A stretch of DNA of 64,000 nucleotides. It comes from Bacillus sp. SB49 (lineage in GTDB: Bacteria; Bacillota; Bacilli; Bacillales; Halobacillaceae). The stretch is from assembly GCF_000469135.2 (NCBI RefSeq), contig NZ_CP048117.1, forward strand, positions 3,137,501-3,201,500, given 5' to 3'. The position numbers and the translations under genes are program-made. Under the pieces are notes generated by a model. That model ran no database searches. It was not told where the DNA came from and was given only the letters and a program-made list of their open reading frames with translations. This document shows positions 55,301-63,939 of this stretch, one piece after another. Numbering within the stretch: position 1 is the stretch's first letter; each line of letters opens with the position of its first letter.

Positions 55301-58300
55301 TCAGTTAACCGGTTCTGTTCTTGATTCTTTAATATGCTCAATTACCTCAAAGATCGTCCCGCGTCTGCCTGTTTCCGGATTAATATATCTCGGGTACATT
55401 AAGTAAGCAGCAGCAAACACTTCTTCTACCGTCCTTGTTACTTGCCTTCTCGGACACTGCAGCCGGTCCACTGTAATTCCCCAATTGGAGTAGAAAGGAA
55501 GTCCGAAACAATGCACTCGCTTCCCGAGCATCAATGCTTCAAATCCCATTTGGGAAGTGACCACATAAACTTCGGAGAACTGTTCTAACAGGGTCAACGG
55601 GTTGCAGTCATCATATATAAAGTACGTATGCTCATCTATTTCTACGTTGGAGAAGTAACCCTGCTTCTTCCCTGCGATGACATCCGGGTGTGTCTTGATA
55701 TAGATGTCCGCTTCAGGATGGTCTTCTCTAGCGGAATGATACATCTCTTCAAAACGGCTTTCATCCGCCATTCCCAATCCTACAGACTTGTCTCCGAGAG
55801 TTTGGTCGATCAGTAATACTCTTGTTTTTGAATAATCCTTGATCAGACTCTTATCCATAGGAGGAGCATGGTTATACTTGCTCAACTGGTTCTCAACAAT
55901 TAAACGCTTTGCTTCGCAGGCTTGATCCATCAGCTCTTCCGTTTCCCATCCTGGCGTGTTCAAAATGTTCTCCAGTCTGGAAGGTCGAGTGCCGTCATAA
56001 TAAATACCTACATCATCCACACACATGGAAAGAGGAGGATAATTATTCACTCCCAGCCCCACCGAACGAAGGAATCCATCTTCCAGGCGTAAATACGGGA
56101 TGTTATGCTTTTCCCCGAAAGCGATAGCCTTCTCTGCACTCGGCTTCATCCCCCAGCCTGCAATGAAGCTCAAACTGTTGATTGACTTCGCAGGAGAAAA
56201 GTTCACTGTACCATTAAGGAAAGACTGCAGGTTTGGGATGTCTTTGATTCCCTTCGACAAGATTCCAATATCCCCATTCTCTTCTCCTTTCACTTCAAGT
56301 TCCTCGAGTGACAAGGGTTGATTCTCTTTAGATGAAGTCATGCTATTGGTCGGGAGATTAGTGGTCCTTTCTTTGTTTATCCACTTATCTTTAACACCTT
56401 TCAGAGCCGTCTTCATGAATCCGATCATCTCTATCGCCTCTTTCAAACTAATCTTTTCTTTCGTGAAAGGATGGTAATAGGAGGTGCAGAGCATATAACT
56501 GCCGATAAACAACTCTTCCAAAAGAAGGGTCCTGTGACGGAATAACGTCTTACTTCTATCATCGGTCAGACCCCACCCTGCATAAAACGGCTCCCCAAAA
56601 GTGGTCACTTGCTTCCCGTAAAGCAAAGCTTCCATTCCACCCAAAGCTCCTTGTGTATAGACATGATCGACTCCACCTATGACCTGTGCCAGTGTCACAG
56701 GTTGGTCGATGATCCGGACAAAATGTTCGATGTCCTCCACTTCAGGATCTTTCTTACCTTCCAATAGATACAAAGGATGAGGAATGTAGAGAAGTTCTGC
56801 CTCCGGGTTTTCCATTTTTGCAATCCATGCCATATCCTTCACGGATGTGTTTGAGGTTTGTTTTTTGTCTCCTAGTAATAAAACTCGCCTTCCAGAGTCT
56901 GTTTCGCTCATTTCATAGACATGCTCTTGGCTGGAGAGATTATATTCACTTATTCCGTATTTCTTTATCAGCTTCATAGCCTCTTGAGCTTTCGCCTTCA
57001 GCTCAGGGCGAGAGGCAAAGTCATAGTTATACATAGATTGGATGATGGCCTCATCTGTACTCTTCAAGCTCCCATCTGCTTCGTGAACATACAGAGAGAA
57101 CGAAAGGTCGTTACCCAAACGGCCCCCTCCCATGTTGATGGGACCTGTCTTGACAACTTTCACTTGGATCTTCTTCTCAGCGGCCAATTCAAGGATCTCA
57201 TCTATCTTAGAAAAACCATCCCATATGATGAATTCTAAATCGGTATATGGTGCAGATCTCTCATCTAAACTTGCAAGCGTTTCATCAGCAGAAATGAACA
57301 CTTTCTCATCATGAGAAAAGTAAGCATTGGCATAATCCGCTTTAGTTAAGTCGAATCCAAAGAAAAACGCAGCCGGTTCCGTAACCTTCTTCTGTATCGC
57401 GCGGTCTTGAATAGCACTTCTCATACGCTCTATGATACGGACAGCTTCTTCTGCGGATATCTCCTCTTTAGTAAAGGGACTGATATACTTCGGATAGAGC
57501 AAGTAAGCTGCTGCAAATATTTCATCGATCGTCAATGTTCTGTTACGCCGAGCTACTTCTTGTCTATCATCTGTCAATCCCCATCCAGAATAGAACGGAG
57601 CACCGACAGTTGTCACACTTATCCCACGTATGAGTGCTTCAAAACCTGCAAGTGATGTGATGGTATAAACGTGATCAATGGTTTTGAAGGCATCATTCAA
57701 ACTTAGTGGTTCTCTAATGACTTGGGCAATATGAGCTACATCTTCAGGGTTTGACTGCATAGCTCTTTTACCGAATAATACATCTGGATGTGGTTTGTAT
57801 ATAATTTGTGCGTCGGGATTCTCTGTCTTCGCAAGCCACACTAAATCATTATTCGTCATTTTCCTCGCGCTTCCTTTGGCTATGGAAGCATCATCCTCCA
57901 CCTGACCTACTACAAGTATCCTCTTCTGTGTTTTAGGGCCGTAAATCTTCTCGGTGTTTTTCTTTGAGACATTGTTATATTTACTGATTTCAAGATTCGT
58001 TAACAATTTCATCGTAGTTCTTGCTTTATCCATTAATTCATTGTCTTCCGAAAAAGGGTGGTTATTCAGAATATCCTCCAGGTCGCTTGCTTCTGTACTA
58101 TCATAATATAAAGCTTTACTGTCAAGACACATGGATAACGGGATACTGTGAGCAGCTCCTAAATCTACTGAACGAATGAAACCATCTTCCATTCTGTAAA
58201 GCGGTATTCCGTAATTTTGTGCGAAAGACTTCATCTTTTGATGCTCTTTATACCCCCACACAATAAACACTACATCGTCATACTGCTTGGCTTGCTTCAA

Positions 58301-58525
58301 TGTTTTACCTACACTTTGTTTCTCTTCTACGAAAATCATTTGATATTCAGGATAAAACGATTGAACATGATCTCTTTTCCAGAGGCTGAAACCTATCATG
58401 AACGCAACCGTCTTCTCTGTTTTTTGCTTTGGTTTAATTTTATGTACACTGGAAGCCAACTTCGCATAACCTTTATCTCCGACAATCGCCTTTGTCAAAT
58501 CCTTCATTTTACTCACGACAGCCAC
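55301..58525 (-). CDS. kpsC: Three-module KpsC-like beta-Kdo transferase
   Basis: 1074 residues in three tandem modules. Module 1 (about 38-372) has EDGF at 113-116 and KPHP at 244-247. Module 2 (about 384-712) keeps the FYAGWGLTDDR run but has KTGP where EDGF should be and IPHP for KPHP, so it is probably inactive. Module 3 (about 752-1065) has EDGF at 815-818, KTHP and an NNYPPLSMCVDDVGIYYD run like the N-terminal module of Gram-negative KpsC. Known KpsC has two modules making alternating Kdo linkages that join capsule to lipid. The start may be the GTG at 58525 or a nearby GTG/ATG. Confidence 0.88.
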   Translation of the reverse strand: MAVVSKMKDLTKAIVGDKGYAKLASSVHKIKPKQKTEKTVAFMIGFSLWKRDHVQSFYPEYQMIFVEEKQSVGKTLKQAKQYDDVVFIVWGYKEHQKMKSFAQNYGIPLYRMEDGFIRSVDLGAAHSIPLSMCLDSKALYYDSTEASDLEDILNNHPFSEDNELMDKARTTMKLLTNLEISKYNNVSKKNTEKIYGPKTQKRILVVGQVEDDASIAKGSARKMTNNDLVWLAKTENPDAQIIYKPHPDVLFGKRAMQSNPEDVAHIAQVIREPLSLNDAFKTIDHVYTITSLAGFEALIRGISVTTVGAPFYSGWGLTDDRQEVARRNRTLTIDEIFAAAYLLYPKYISPFTKEEISAEEAVRIIERMRSAIQDRAIQKKVTEPAAFFFGFDLTKADYANAYFSHDEKVFISADETLASLDERSAPYTDLEFIIWDGFSKIDEILELAAEKKIQVKVVKTGPINMGGGRLGNDLSFSLYVHEADGSLKSTDEAIIQSMYNYDFASRPELKAKAQEAMKLIKKYGISEYNLSSQEHVYEMSETDSGRRVLLLGDKKQTSNTSVKDMAWIAKMENPEAELLYIPHPLYLLEGKKDPEVEDIEHFVRIIDQPVTLAQVIGGVDHVYTQGALGGMEALLYGKQVTTFGEPFYAGWGLTDDRSKTLFRHRTLLLEELFIGSYMLCTSYYHPFTKEKISLKEAIEMIGFMKTALKGVKDKWINKERTTNLPTNSMTSSKENQPLSLEELEVKGEENGDIGILSKGIKDIPNLQSFLNGTVNFSPAKSINSLSFIAGWGMKPSAEKAIAFGEKHNIPYLRLEDGFLRSVGLGVNNYPPLSMCVDDVGIYYDGTRPSRLENILNTPGWETEELMDQACEAKRLIVENQLSKYNHAPPMDKSLIKDYSKTRVLLIDQTLGDKSVGLGMADESRFEEMYHSAREDHPEADIYIKTHPDVIAGKKQGYFSNVEIDEHTYFIYDDCNPLTLLEQFSEVYVVTSQMGFEALMLGKRVHCFGLPFYSNWGITVDRLQCPRRQVTRTVEEVFAAAYLMYPRYINPETGRRGTIFEVIEHIKESRTEPVN

Positions 58526-58557
58526 ACCACCTTTAAATTTACTCTGACATAAAACAA

Positions 58558-58579
58558 ATAGCAGGGCTAGGCCTGCTAT
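58558..58579 (-). terminator. Weak terminator-like hairpin before kpsC
   Basis: ATAGCAGG/CCTGCTAT, an 8-bp stem with a 6-base loop, then TTGTTTTA on the minus strand. It may lower kpsC expression relative to the Kdo synthesis genes. Confidence 0.55.
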
Positions 58580-58587
58580 AAGGGAAG

Positions 58588-59022
58588 TTATCTATTCAAG
58601 TATGAAGAGACACGATCATTCAAACGATCGTATTCCAGGACAGCAACTTGTTTGCTCGTCTTAACCTTTTGTTGAGTTGCCTGTTCAATCAGAGGCAGCC
58701 CTTTAACTTCTTCTTCTCTGCTCCTGGGAATCAAATGCAGATGCAAATGCCTCACTGCTTCACTGATTGTAACTACATAAAGGCGTTCTGCTTTATCTTC
58801 TTCCCGAAGGACTTTTTCTACTTCCTGTACAAGCGGCCCCATCTCTGTCAACTCTTGAACAGATAAATCCGTCCAATTCTCTACATGCCTCTTCGGTTCC
58901 AGGTAATAATAACCGAGGACCTGCGAAGCATGAGGACCAGCGCTAACAGCCCAGTGGGCATTCTCATATAGAATGGAAGCGTCTTTCTTCTTATGTTTCT
59001 CGCATATTGGACATATGGTCAT
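58588..59022 (-). CDS. HIT-family protein
   Basis: 144 residues with the histidine triad HLHLHLIP near residue 92 and an N-terminal CPIC zinc-type motif. HIT proteins hydrolyse or transfer nucleotidyl groups. In the middle of a Kdo operon (11 bases after kdsC) a role with CMP-Kdo or its CMP by-product is conceivable, but that is inference. A general housekeeping HIT hydrolase is the alternative. Confidence 0.85.
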   Translation of the reverse strand: MTICPICEKHKKKDASILYENAHWAVSAGPHASQVLGYYYLEPKRHVENWTDLSVQELTEMGPLVQEVEKVLREEDKAERLYVVTISEAVRHLHLHLIPRSREEEVKGLPLIEQATQQKVKTSKQVAVLEYDRLNDRVSSYLNR

Positions 59023-59033
59023 GGTGAATCCCC

Positions 59034-59582
59034 TTACTGTTGAAGCTTTATAGTTTCTGACTGGGTTACACCGGCAAGGTAATCTTCAATGAACTGGTTA
59101 AGGTCGCCTTTTTCTTGAAGGATTGCTTCGACAACTTCCCTCACGGCCCCTTCGCCGCCTTTCGCCTTCGTAACGAAATCGACATCCCGCTTCACTATCT
59201 CCACCCCGTCACTCGGAGCACAGGAGAAACCGGCATTTCTTAAGACCGGAAGATCATTGATGTCATCTCCGACATAACAAACGTCTTCCATTGTAAGACT
59301 TAGAGATTCCAAGATTTCATCCAGCACTTTCTGCTTGTGATGAATTCCTTGGTAGACAAAGTCTATTTTCAGTTCACCGGCACGTTTCTCCACAGAAGGA
59401 GATTTCCTGCCCGTAATAATCGCCGTCTTAATACCGGCATAACGGGCTAGGCTCAACCCCATGCCGTCTTTCGTATGGAACGGTTTATATTCTACTTGGT
59501 CGGACCCGATGTAGAGCTTGCCGTCTGTTAGGACGCCGTCTACGTCAAGAACGATTAATTTCACGTTTTCTGCACTCATCAT
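59034..59582 (-). CDS. kdsC: 3-deoxy-D-manno-octulosonate 8-phosphate phosphatase
   Basis: 182 residues, HAD superfamily without cap domain. The nucleophile loop VLDVDGVLTDG, TGRKSPSVEKRAGEL and GDDINDLPVL match KdsC. It removes phosphate from Kdo-8-P, the third step of Kdo synthesis. It overlaps the kdsD stop. Confidence 0.92.
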   Translation of the reverse strand: MMSAENVKLIVLDVDGVLTDGKLYIGSDQVEYKPFHTKDGMGLSLARYAGIKTAIITGRKSPSVEKRAGELKIDFVYQGIHHKQKVLDEILESLSLTMEDVCYVGDDINDLPVLRNAGFSCAPSDGVEIVKRDVDFVTKAKGGEGAVREVVEAILQEKGDLNQFIEDYLAGVTQSETIKLQQ

Positions 59583-60565
59583 TAAATCCCCAAATTCATC
59601 ATATCGTGGAAGTGGATCATTCCCAGAGGCTTGTTATTGTCATCAATAACCGGCATGACATTGATCCGCTTCTCTTCCATTATTTCCAGGACGTTCGTTG
59701 CCAACACATCGGCTTTCGTAGTGATAGGCATCGTATTTCCTAATTCCTGAACAGTCTTGCCTAAGACAGACTCTCCATCAGCCATGGCTCTACGGATATC
59801 TCCATCTGTGAGTATTCCTGCCAGTTCTCCAGCTTCATCCACAATACACGTGGCACCAAGTCCGTGTCGTGTCATTTCAAACAACGCTTCTTGGACTGTT
59901 GTTCCTGACGTGACGATCGGTGTCTTTTTCTTAGTGGCAAGCAGATTATCGATGGTCATCAACAACCGGCGCCCTAATGATCCACTTGGATGATAAAGTG
60001 CAAAGTCTTCCGGTTGGAAATTGCGCTTTTTAAGTAGTGCGACAGCAATGGCATCACCGAGAGCGAGTGTTACCGTCGTACTGGTAGTAGGTGCCAAACG
60101 TAAAGGACAAGCTTCTTCAAAATGCCCCAACGTAAGGACAACATCAGATTTGATAGCTAAAGTTGACATCGGATTTTTCACAATAGCGATAAGGTTGACC
60201 CCGATCTTATCCAGGGAAGGTAGTAGATTTAACACTTCGTCTGTTTCCCCGCTGTTGGATAGGGCAATGACTGTATCGTCAGAAGTAACCATCCCAAGAT
60301 CCCCGTGAAGACCTTCAGAAGGATGCATATAGATAGCCGGTGTTCCCGTACTGGCAAGGGTGGCAGCGATTTTCTTACCGACAAGTCCGGATTTCCCCAT
60401 GCCGGTGATGATCGTACGGTTTTTGGTCGTGTAGATCATCTCAATCGCTTTTTCGAGATCATCCATGTCAATAGATTCAATTAAATCACGAATAGCATTC
60501 GCTTCTACATCCAGCACTTCCTTGACGATCGTCTTATAGTCAACTTCCGTTTTCAAATCTAACAT
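59582..60565 (-). CDS. kdsD: D-arabinose-5-phosphate isomerase
   Basis: 327 residues of the KdsD/KpsF family. A SIS domain (GMGKSGLVGKKIAATLASTG, then SNSGETDEV) is followed by two CBS domains (from about 200). It converts ribulose-5-phosphate to arabinose-5-phosphate, the first step of Kdo synthesis. Standard full length; 18 bases after kdsA. Confidence 0.93.
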   Translation of the reverse strand: MLDLKTEVDYKTIVKEVLDVEANAIRDLIESIDMDDLEKAIEMIYTTKNRTIITGMGKSGLVGKKIAATLASTGTPAIYMHPSEGLHGDLGMVTSDDTVIALSNSGETDEVLNLLPSLDKIGVNLIAIVKNPMSTLAIKSDVVLTLGHFEEACPLRLAPTTSTTVTLALGDAIAVALLKKRNFQPEDFALYHPSGSLGRRLLMTIDNLLATKKKTPIVTSGTTVQEALFEMTRHGLGATCIVDEAGELAGILTDGDIRRAMADGESVLGKTVQELGNTMPITTKADVLATNVLEIMEEKRINVMPVIDDNNKPLGMIHFHDMMNLGI

Positions 60566-60583
60566 TATACACCTACCACCTTT

Positions 60584-61414
60584 TTATTTTATATTCTTCA
60601 CTAACCTGTCGATTTCTTTAATTGGCTTCAAAATCTCTTCCAGCTCTTCCATGCGGACCATGTTCGGACCATCAGAAGGTGATTTCTCAGGCTCTGGGTG
60701 TACTTCCATGAACAGACCGTCGATGCCGATACTTGCTGCTGCTCTGGATAGGTATGGAACGAATTCACGTTTACCACCTGTAGAAGTTCCATTACCACCT
60801 GGGATTTGTACACTGTGTGTTGCGTCAAAGACAACCGGCGCACCAAGCTCACGCATTGTCACAAGGGAACGCATGTCGACGACAAGGTTGTTGTAACCGA
60901 ACGTAGAACCACGCTCTGTAAGAAGTGTGTTATCGTTCCCAGACTCCTGAAGCTTCGTTACAACGTTCTTCATATCGTTAGCTGCAAGGAATTGACCCTT
61001 CTTCACGTTAACGACTTTTCCTGTTTTTGCTGCTTCTACAAGCAGGTCCGTTTGACGGCAAAGGAAAGCAGGGATTTGAATGATATCCAATACTTCTCCA
61101 GCTGCTGCAGCTTGGTCTGGTGTGTGGATATCGGAAGTGACAGGTACGCCTACTTCTTCTTTGATAGCCGCAAGCATTTCCAAGCCTTTTTCCAAACCAG
61201 GTCCACGGTAAGAATGGATTGAAGAACGGTTTGCTTTATCGAATGATGCTTTGTACACATAAGGAATTTCCAGACGATCGGTAATTTCTTTCACGCGTTT
61301 CGCATTTTCAATTGCTTCCTGCTGGTCTTCCAGTACACAAGGTCCTGCGATTAGGACGAAGGGATTGTTTCCTCCGAAAGTGATTTGGTCGTTTAGTTTC
61401 GTCTCGATTGTCAT
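60584..61414 (-). CDS. kdsA: 3-deoxy-8-phosphooctulonate synthase
   Basis: 276 residues. Runs IAGPCVLED, KASFDKANRSS and FDATHSVQIPGG define KDO8P synthase, condensing phosphoenolpyruvate with arabinose-5-phosphate. C26 in AGPC marks the metal-dependent class; E. coli-type enzymes have Asn at this point. ATGA overlap with kdsB. Confidence 0.95.
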   Translation of the reverse strand: MTIETKLNDQITFGGNNPFVLIAGPCVLEDQQEAIENAKRVKEITDRLEIPYVYKASFDKANRSSIHSYRGPGLEKGLEMLAAIKEEVGVPVTSDIHTPDQAAAAGEVLDIIQIPAFLCRQTDLLVEAAKTGKVVNVKKGQFLAANDMKNVVTKLQESGNDNTLLTERGSTFGYNNLVVDMRSLVTMRELGAPVVFDATHSVQIPGGNGTSTGGKREFVPYLSRAAASIGIDGLFMEVHPEPEKSPSDGPNMVRMEELEEILKPIKEIDRLVKNIK

Positions 61415-62136
61415 TGTGTTACCCCCATGATTGTCTCTACTTTTTGTATATCTTCTGGTACATCAACGCCGACAGCGTCGTATGTCGTTTCAATTACTTT
61501 GATCGTATAGTCATTTTCCAATAGACGCAGCTGCTCCAGCACTTCCACTCTCTCCAGTGGAGACTGCGGCAGATCGACGAATTTGGTGATGACGTTTCTT
61601 GGATAACTATATATGCCTAAATGTTTATAATATGTAGTCGGTTCTTTGGAGCGGTTATAAGGAATTGGCGACCTTGAGAAATAAATTGCCGTGTCCTTTG
61701 AATCTGCGATGACTTTCACAACGTTAGGATCCTGTACATCTTCCATATCCTCAAGCTTTGTCTTTGCAGTAATGACGCTCTCAGGATTTTCAAGGGCCGC
61801 TTCGACCAGCTTATCGATCGTACCTGTGTGAATAAGCGGCTCGTCTCCTTGGATGTTGACGAAGATATCGCCTTCCATTTTGGATACGACTTCCGCCATA
61901 CGGTCGGAACCGGTCTCGTGATCTTCTCTTGTCATGACGACCTTACCACCGAAGTTTAAAACGGTCTGTTTGATATCTTCATGATCGGTTGCGACGACTA
62001 CCTCGTCGATTTTGTCAGACGCGCTGACTCTTTCGAATACGTGCTGGACCATCGGCTTTCCTAGAATGTCTGCCAATGGTTTCCCTGGGAATCGGGATGA
62101 ATTATATCTTGCCGGAATAACACCAATCACTTTCAT
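61411..62136 (-). CDS. kdsB: CMP-Kdo synthetase
   Basis: About 241 residues from the ATG at 62136, which has AGGTGA before it; an ATG 51 bases earlier gives an atypical extension. PARYNSSRFPGKPL, HETGSDRMAEV and NIQGDEPLI are the KdsB signatures. It activates Kdo with CTP for the KpsS/KpsC transferases. The start lies within the end of the kpsS gene. Confidence 0.94.
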   Translation of the reverse strand: MKVIGVIPARYNSSRFPGKPLADILGKPMVQHVFERVSASDKIDEVVVATDHEDIKQTVLNFGGKVVMTREDHETGSDRMAEVVSKMEGDIFVNIQGDEPLIHTGTIDKLVEAALENPESVITAKTKLEDMEDVQDPNVVKVIADSKDTAIYFSRSPIPYNRSKEPTTYYKHLGIYSYPRNVITKFVDLPQSPLERVEVLEQLRLLENDYTIKVIETTYDAVGVDVPEDIQKVETIMGVTQ

Positions 62137-63499
62137 CTCTTTCACCTCTGATGGATAGATTGTTTTCCTGATGCTTATATGCTGCACTTTCTAAATGGTT
62201 CGCTACTTTCTTAGCCGTAGCTGCGTTCGGACTGATCAAGTTGCCTTCTACTTGATAATGAAACCGCAAATAATATAGGAACTGAGAAATCAATGTTTCA
62301 TTAACCGGTTGTTCCAGCACATCTTCAATTAATTCATAAAGCCGGTGAAATTCTTCACAATGCCGGACGACGCCCTCAATATTATAAAAAGCGTCTCCAA
62401 GTGTGATTACACGCTTGTGCTGTGCTAACGCTTCTATGCCTACCGTAGAATTGATGGTTATGACTGCGAGACTTTTCTCGATCAATTCACTAACACTCTG
62501 TTTCTGCAGAAAGACGACATTAGGATCAGAAGCATAACGTTCCTTTAATGCCTTGTAATTATTTCGGGGCATGTCTTCTGGATGTTCCTTGAACACTAGA
62601 CATATATTGCGCCCTTGTCTTTTATTAACTTTTGCTACATGTTCATAAACGAAATCTACGAGCGTCTCCATATTCTTTATGGACGAGTTGTAGAATATTT
62701 GGGTATCCCTGGAGACTTGGAACGGGACGAAGATGTATTCCTTTGGTAATGGTTCTTCATCCTTCTTCTTAAACTTGAATGCTTGCTTGAAAAGAAAATA
62801 TTTAAATGCTTCGTACCAAGTTATGTGGGCATAAAGCTTGGGATTGATACCAAGTATACTTCCAAGCATACTGACAAACTTAACAAAGGCTACCTGAGTC
62901 AGGTTTTCACCTTTCACTTTCAGTAAGTCTTCATTCTCTGGAGCCATTAAATAGTTCTTATATTTATGGGAATTTACTGTGATAGATTCGTAGAATTCCT
63001 GGTATCGTGGGATGGTGGCTGCATTGTTTATTCCATTCGGATCACATGTCAGCGTATATGGGCGGAAATAACCTTGTTCAAAGTAAACCGTTTTGAGGCC
63101 ACGTTGTTTCGCAATGTATGTAGAGACTTGGTCAATCCAATGATAGCCATTAAACATACAGATAACATCAATGTCGTGCTCTTCTATGAAACGATCGATA
63201 AAGTACATATAACGCTTGTACATCTTCAGCTCACGTTTCGATATGTCGGTGTCTTTCATCTCTCTCATGTATGTAATATTATAAATCTGCATGTCCAACA
63301 GTTCTGAGTCGGATATGGAATATGTCTTCCGAGAAACGCGGTTTGGAACAAACACCGCTTCAATCTTACTCGGTATTAAAAGCTCCCCCAGTTCAAACTT
63401 CAACTGATAACATTTATGTCCTGTCTCTTCCAGCTCCGATGCTACATCAGAAAAAAAATATTTATTTCGGTTCCCTCTCAAAAACAAGTAATTTGCCAT
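62102..63499 (-). CDS. kpsS: KpsS-like capsule polysaccharide transferase
   Basis: About 465 residues from the ATG at 63499, chosen because a good promoter -10 lies at 63585-63590, overlapping the alternative ATG at 63586. Family motifs: EQGYFRP at 141-147, VPFQVSRDTQ at 258-267, KEHP at 304-307 and NSTVG at 350-354. In Gram-negative group 2 capsules KpsS places the first Kdo on phosphatidylglycerol. Here it heads the Kdo operon, so the acceptor may likewise be a membrane lipid. Confidence 0.85.
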   Translation of the reverse strand: MANYLFLRGNRNKYFFSDVASELEETGHKCYQLKFELGELLIPSKIEAVFVPNRVSRKTYSISDSELLDMQIYNITYMREMKDTDISKRELKMYKRYMYFIDRFIEEHDIDVICMFNGYHWIDQVSTYIAKQRGLKTVYFEQGYFRPYTLTCDPNGINNAATIPRYQEFYESITVNSHKYKNYLMAPENEDLLKVKGENLTQVAFVKFVSMLGSILGINPKLYAHITWYEAFKYFLFKQAFKFKKKDEEPLPKEYIFVPFQVSRDTQIFYNSSIKNMETLVDFVYEHVAKVNKRQGRNICLVFKEHPEDMPRNNYKALKERYASDPNVVFLQKQSVSELIEKSLAVITINSTVGIEALAQHKRVITLGDAFYNIEGVVRHCEEFHRLYELIEDVLEQPVNETLISQFLYYLRFHYQVEGNLISPNAATAKKVANHLESAAYKHQENNLSIRGERDESDWCYSGKI

Positions 63500-63584
63500 C
63501 CATTTGCCCCCATGCTGCCATAAAAACCTTCTATCACCAGTTATTTCGGTTTGACTTTTCGAATAATTTCGAATCACGCTATAC

Positions 63585-63590
63585 ATTCTA
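63585..63590 (-). promoter_or_regulatory. Extended -10 promoter of the Kdo operon
   Basis: Minus-strand TGGTAGAAT: TGn plus a five-of-six -10 hexamer. The -35 is poor, as often for extended -10 promoters. It predicts a leader of about 80 bases before kpsS. Confidence 0.6.
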
Positions 63591-63908
63591 CCATATACAG
63601 GTAAGTAAATGAAGAAAAATAATGGACCTTCTGTAATTATGTTGAAATTTGTATAACCATTGACGTAATACGTCGGAATATTCCGTTAAAACATAACTAA
63701 ATGTCCAATTACTACATAGATCGCTTCCGCAACCTTTTTGCAACTAAAACCACAAACTGTGTCTCCATACCTAAAAAATACATAGGTATAAAATAACATA
63801 ACATAGTAAAATAATCCAATTACGTTTTTGTACCTGTCTTTCTATTCATCTCTATTGTATTAGGAACGATTTCATGAATTTAATGAGTTTTCTATTCAAA
63901 TTTCTTTA

Positions 63909-63917
63909 TGGTAAAAT
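63909..63917 (+). promoter_or_regulatory. Extended -10 promoter of the lipoprotein gene
   Basis: TGGTAAAAT, TGn plus TAAAAT, 22 bases before the ATG at 63940. The start of transcription would be close to the ribosome site AAGGTGG. Confidence 0.4.
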
Positions 63918-63939
63918 TAGCAAAAAAAGGTGGGTAAAT

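Larger units (their letters stand above)
63500..63939. other. Divergent control region between kpsS and the lipoprotein gene
   Basis: About 440 AT-rich bases with no gene. Two adjacent palindromes, GACGTAATACGTC (63662-63674) and GGAATATTCC (63676-63685), sit roughly 75-100 bases upstream of the kpsS -10. They may be regulator sites. Nothing else was recognised. Confidence 0.5.

Noticed and set aside
55301-58525. Three KpsC modules as an assembly artefact
   Set aside because: The modules differ strongly in sequence, with the middle one lacking signature residues; a misassembly would give near-identical copies.
59034-62136. Kdo genes serving lipopolysaccharide
   Set aside because: No lpx or waaA genes, and the surroundings are Gram-positive in type. 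KpsC/KpsS partners point to a glycan linker instead.
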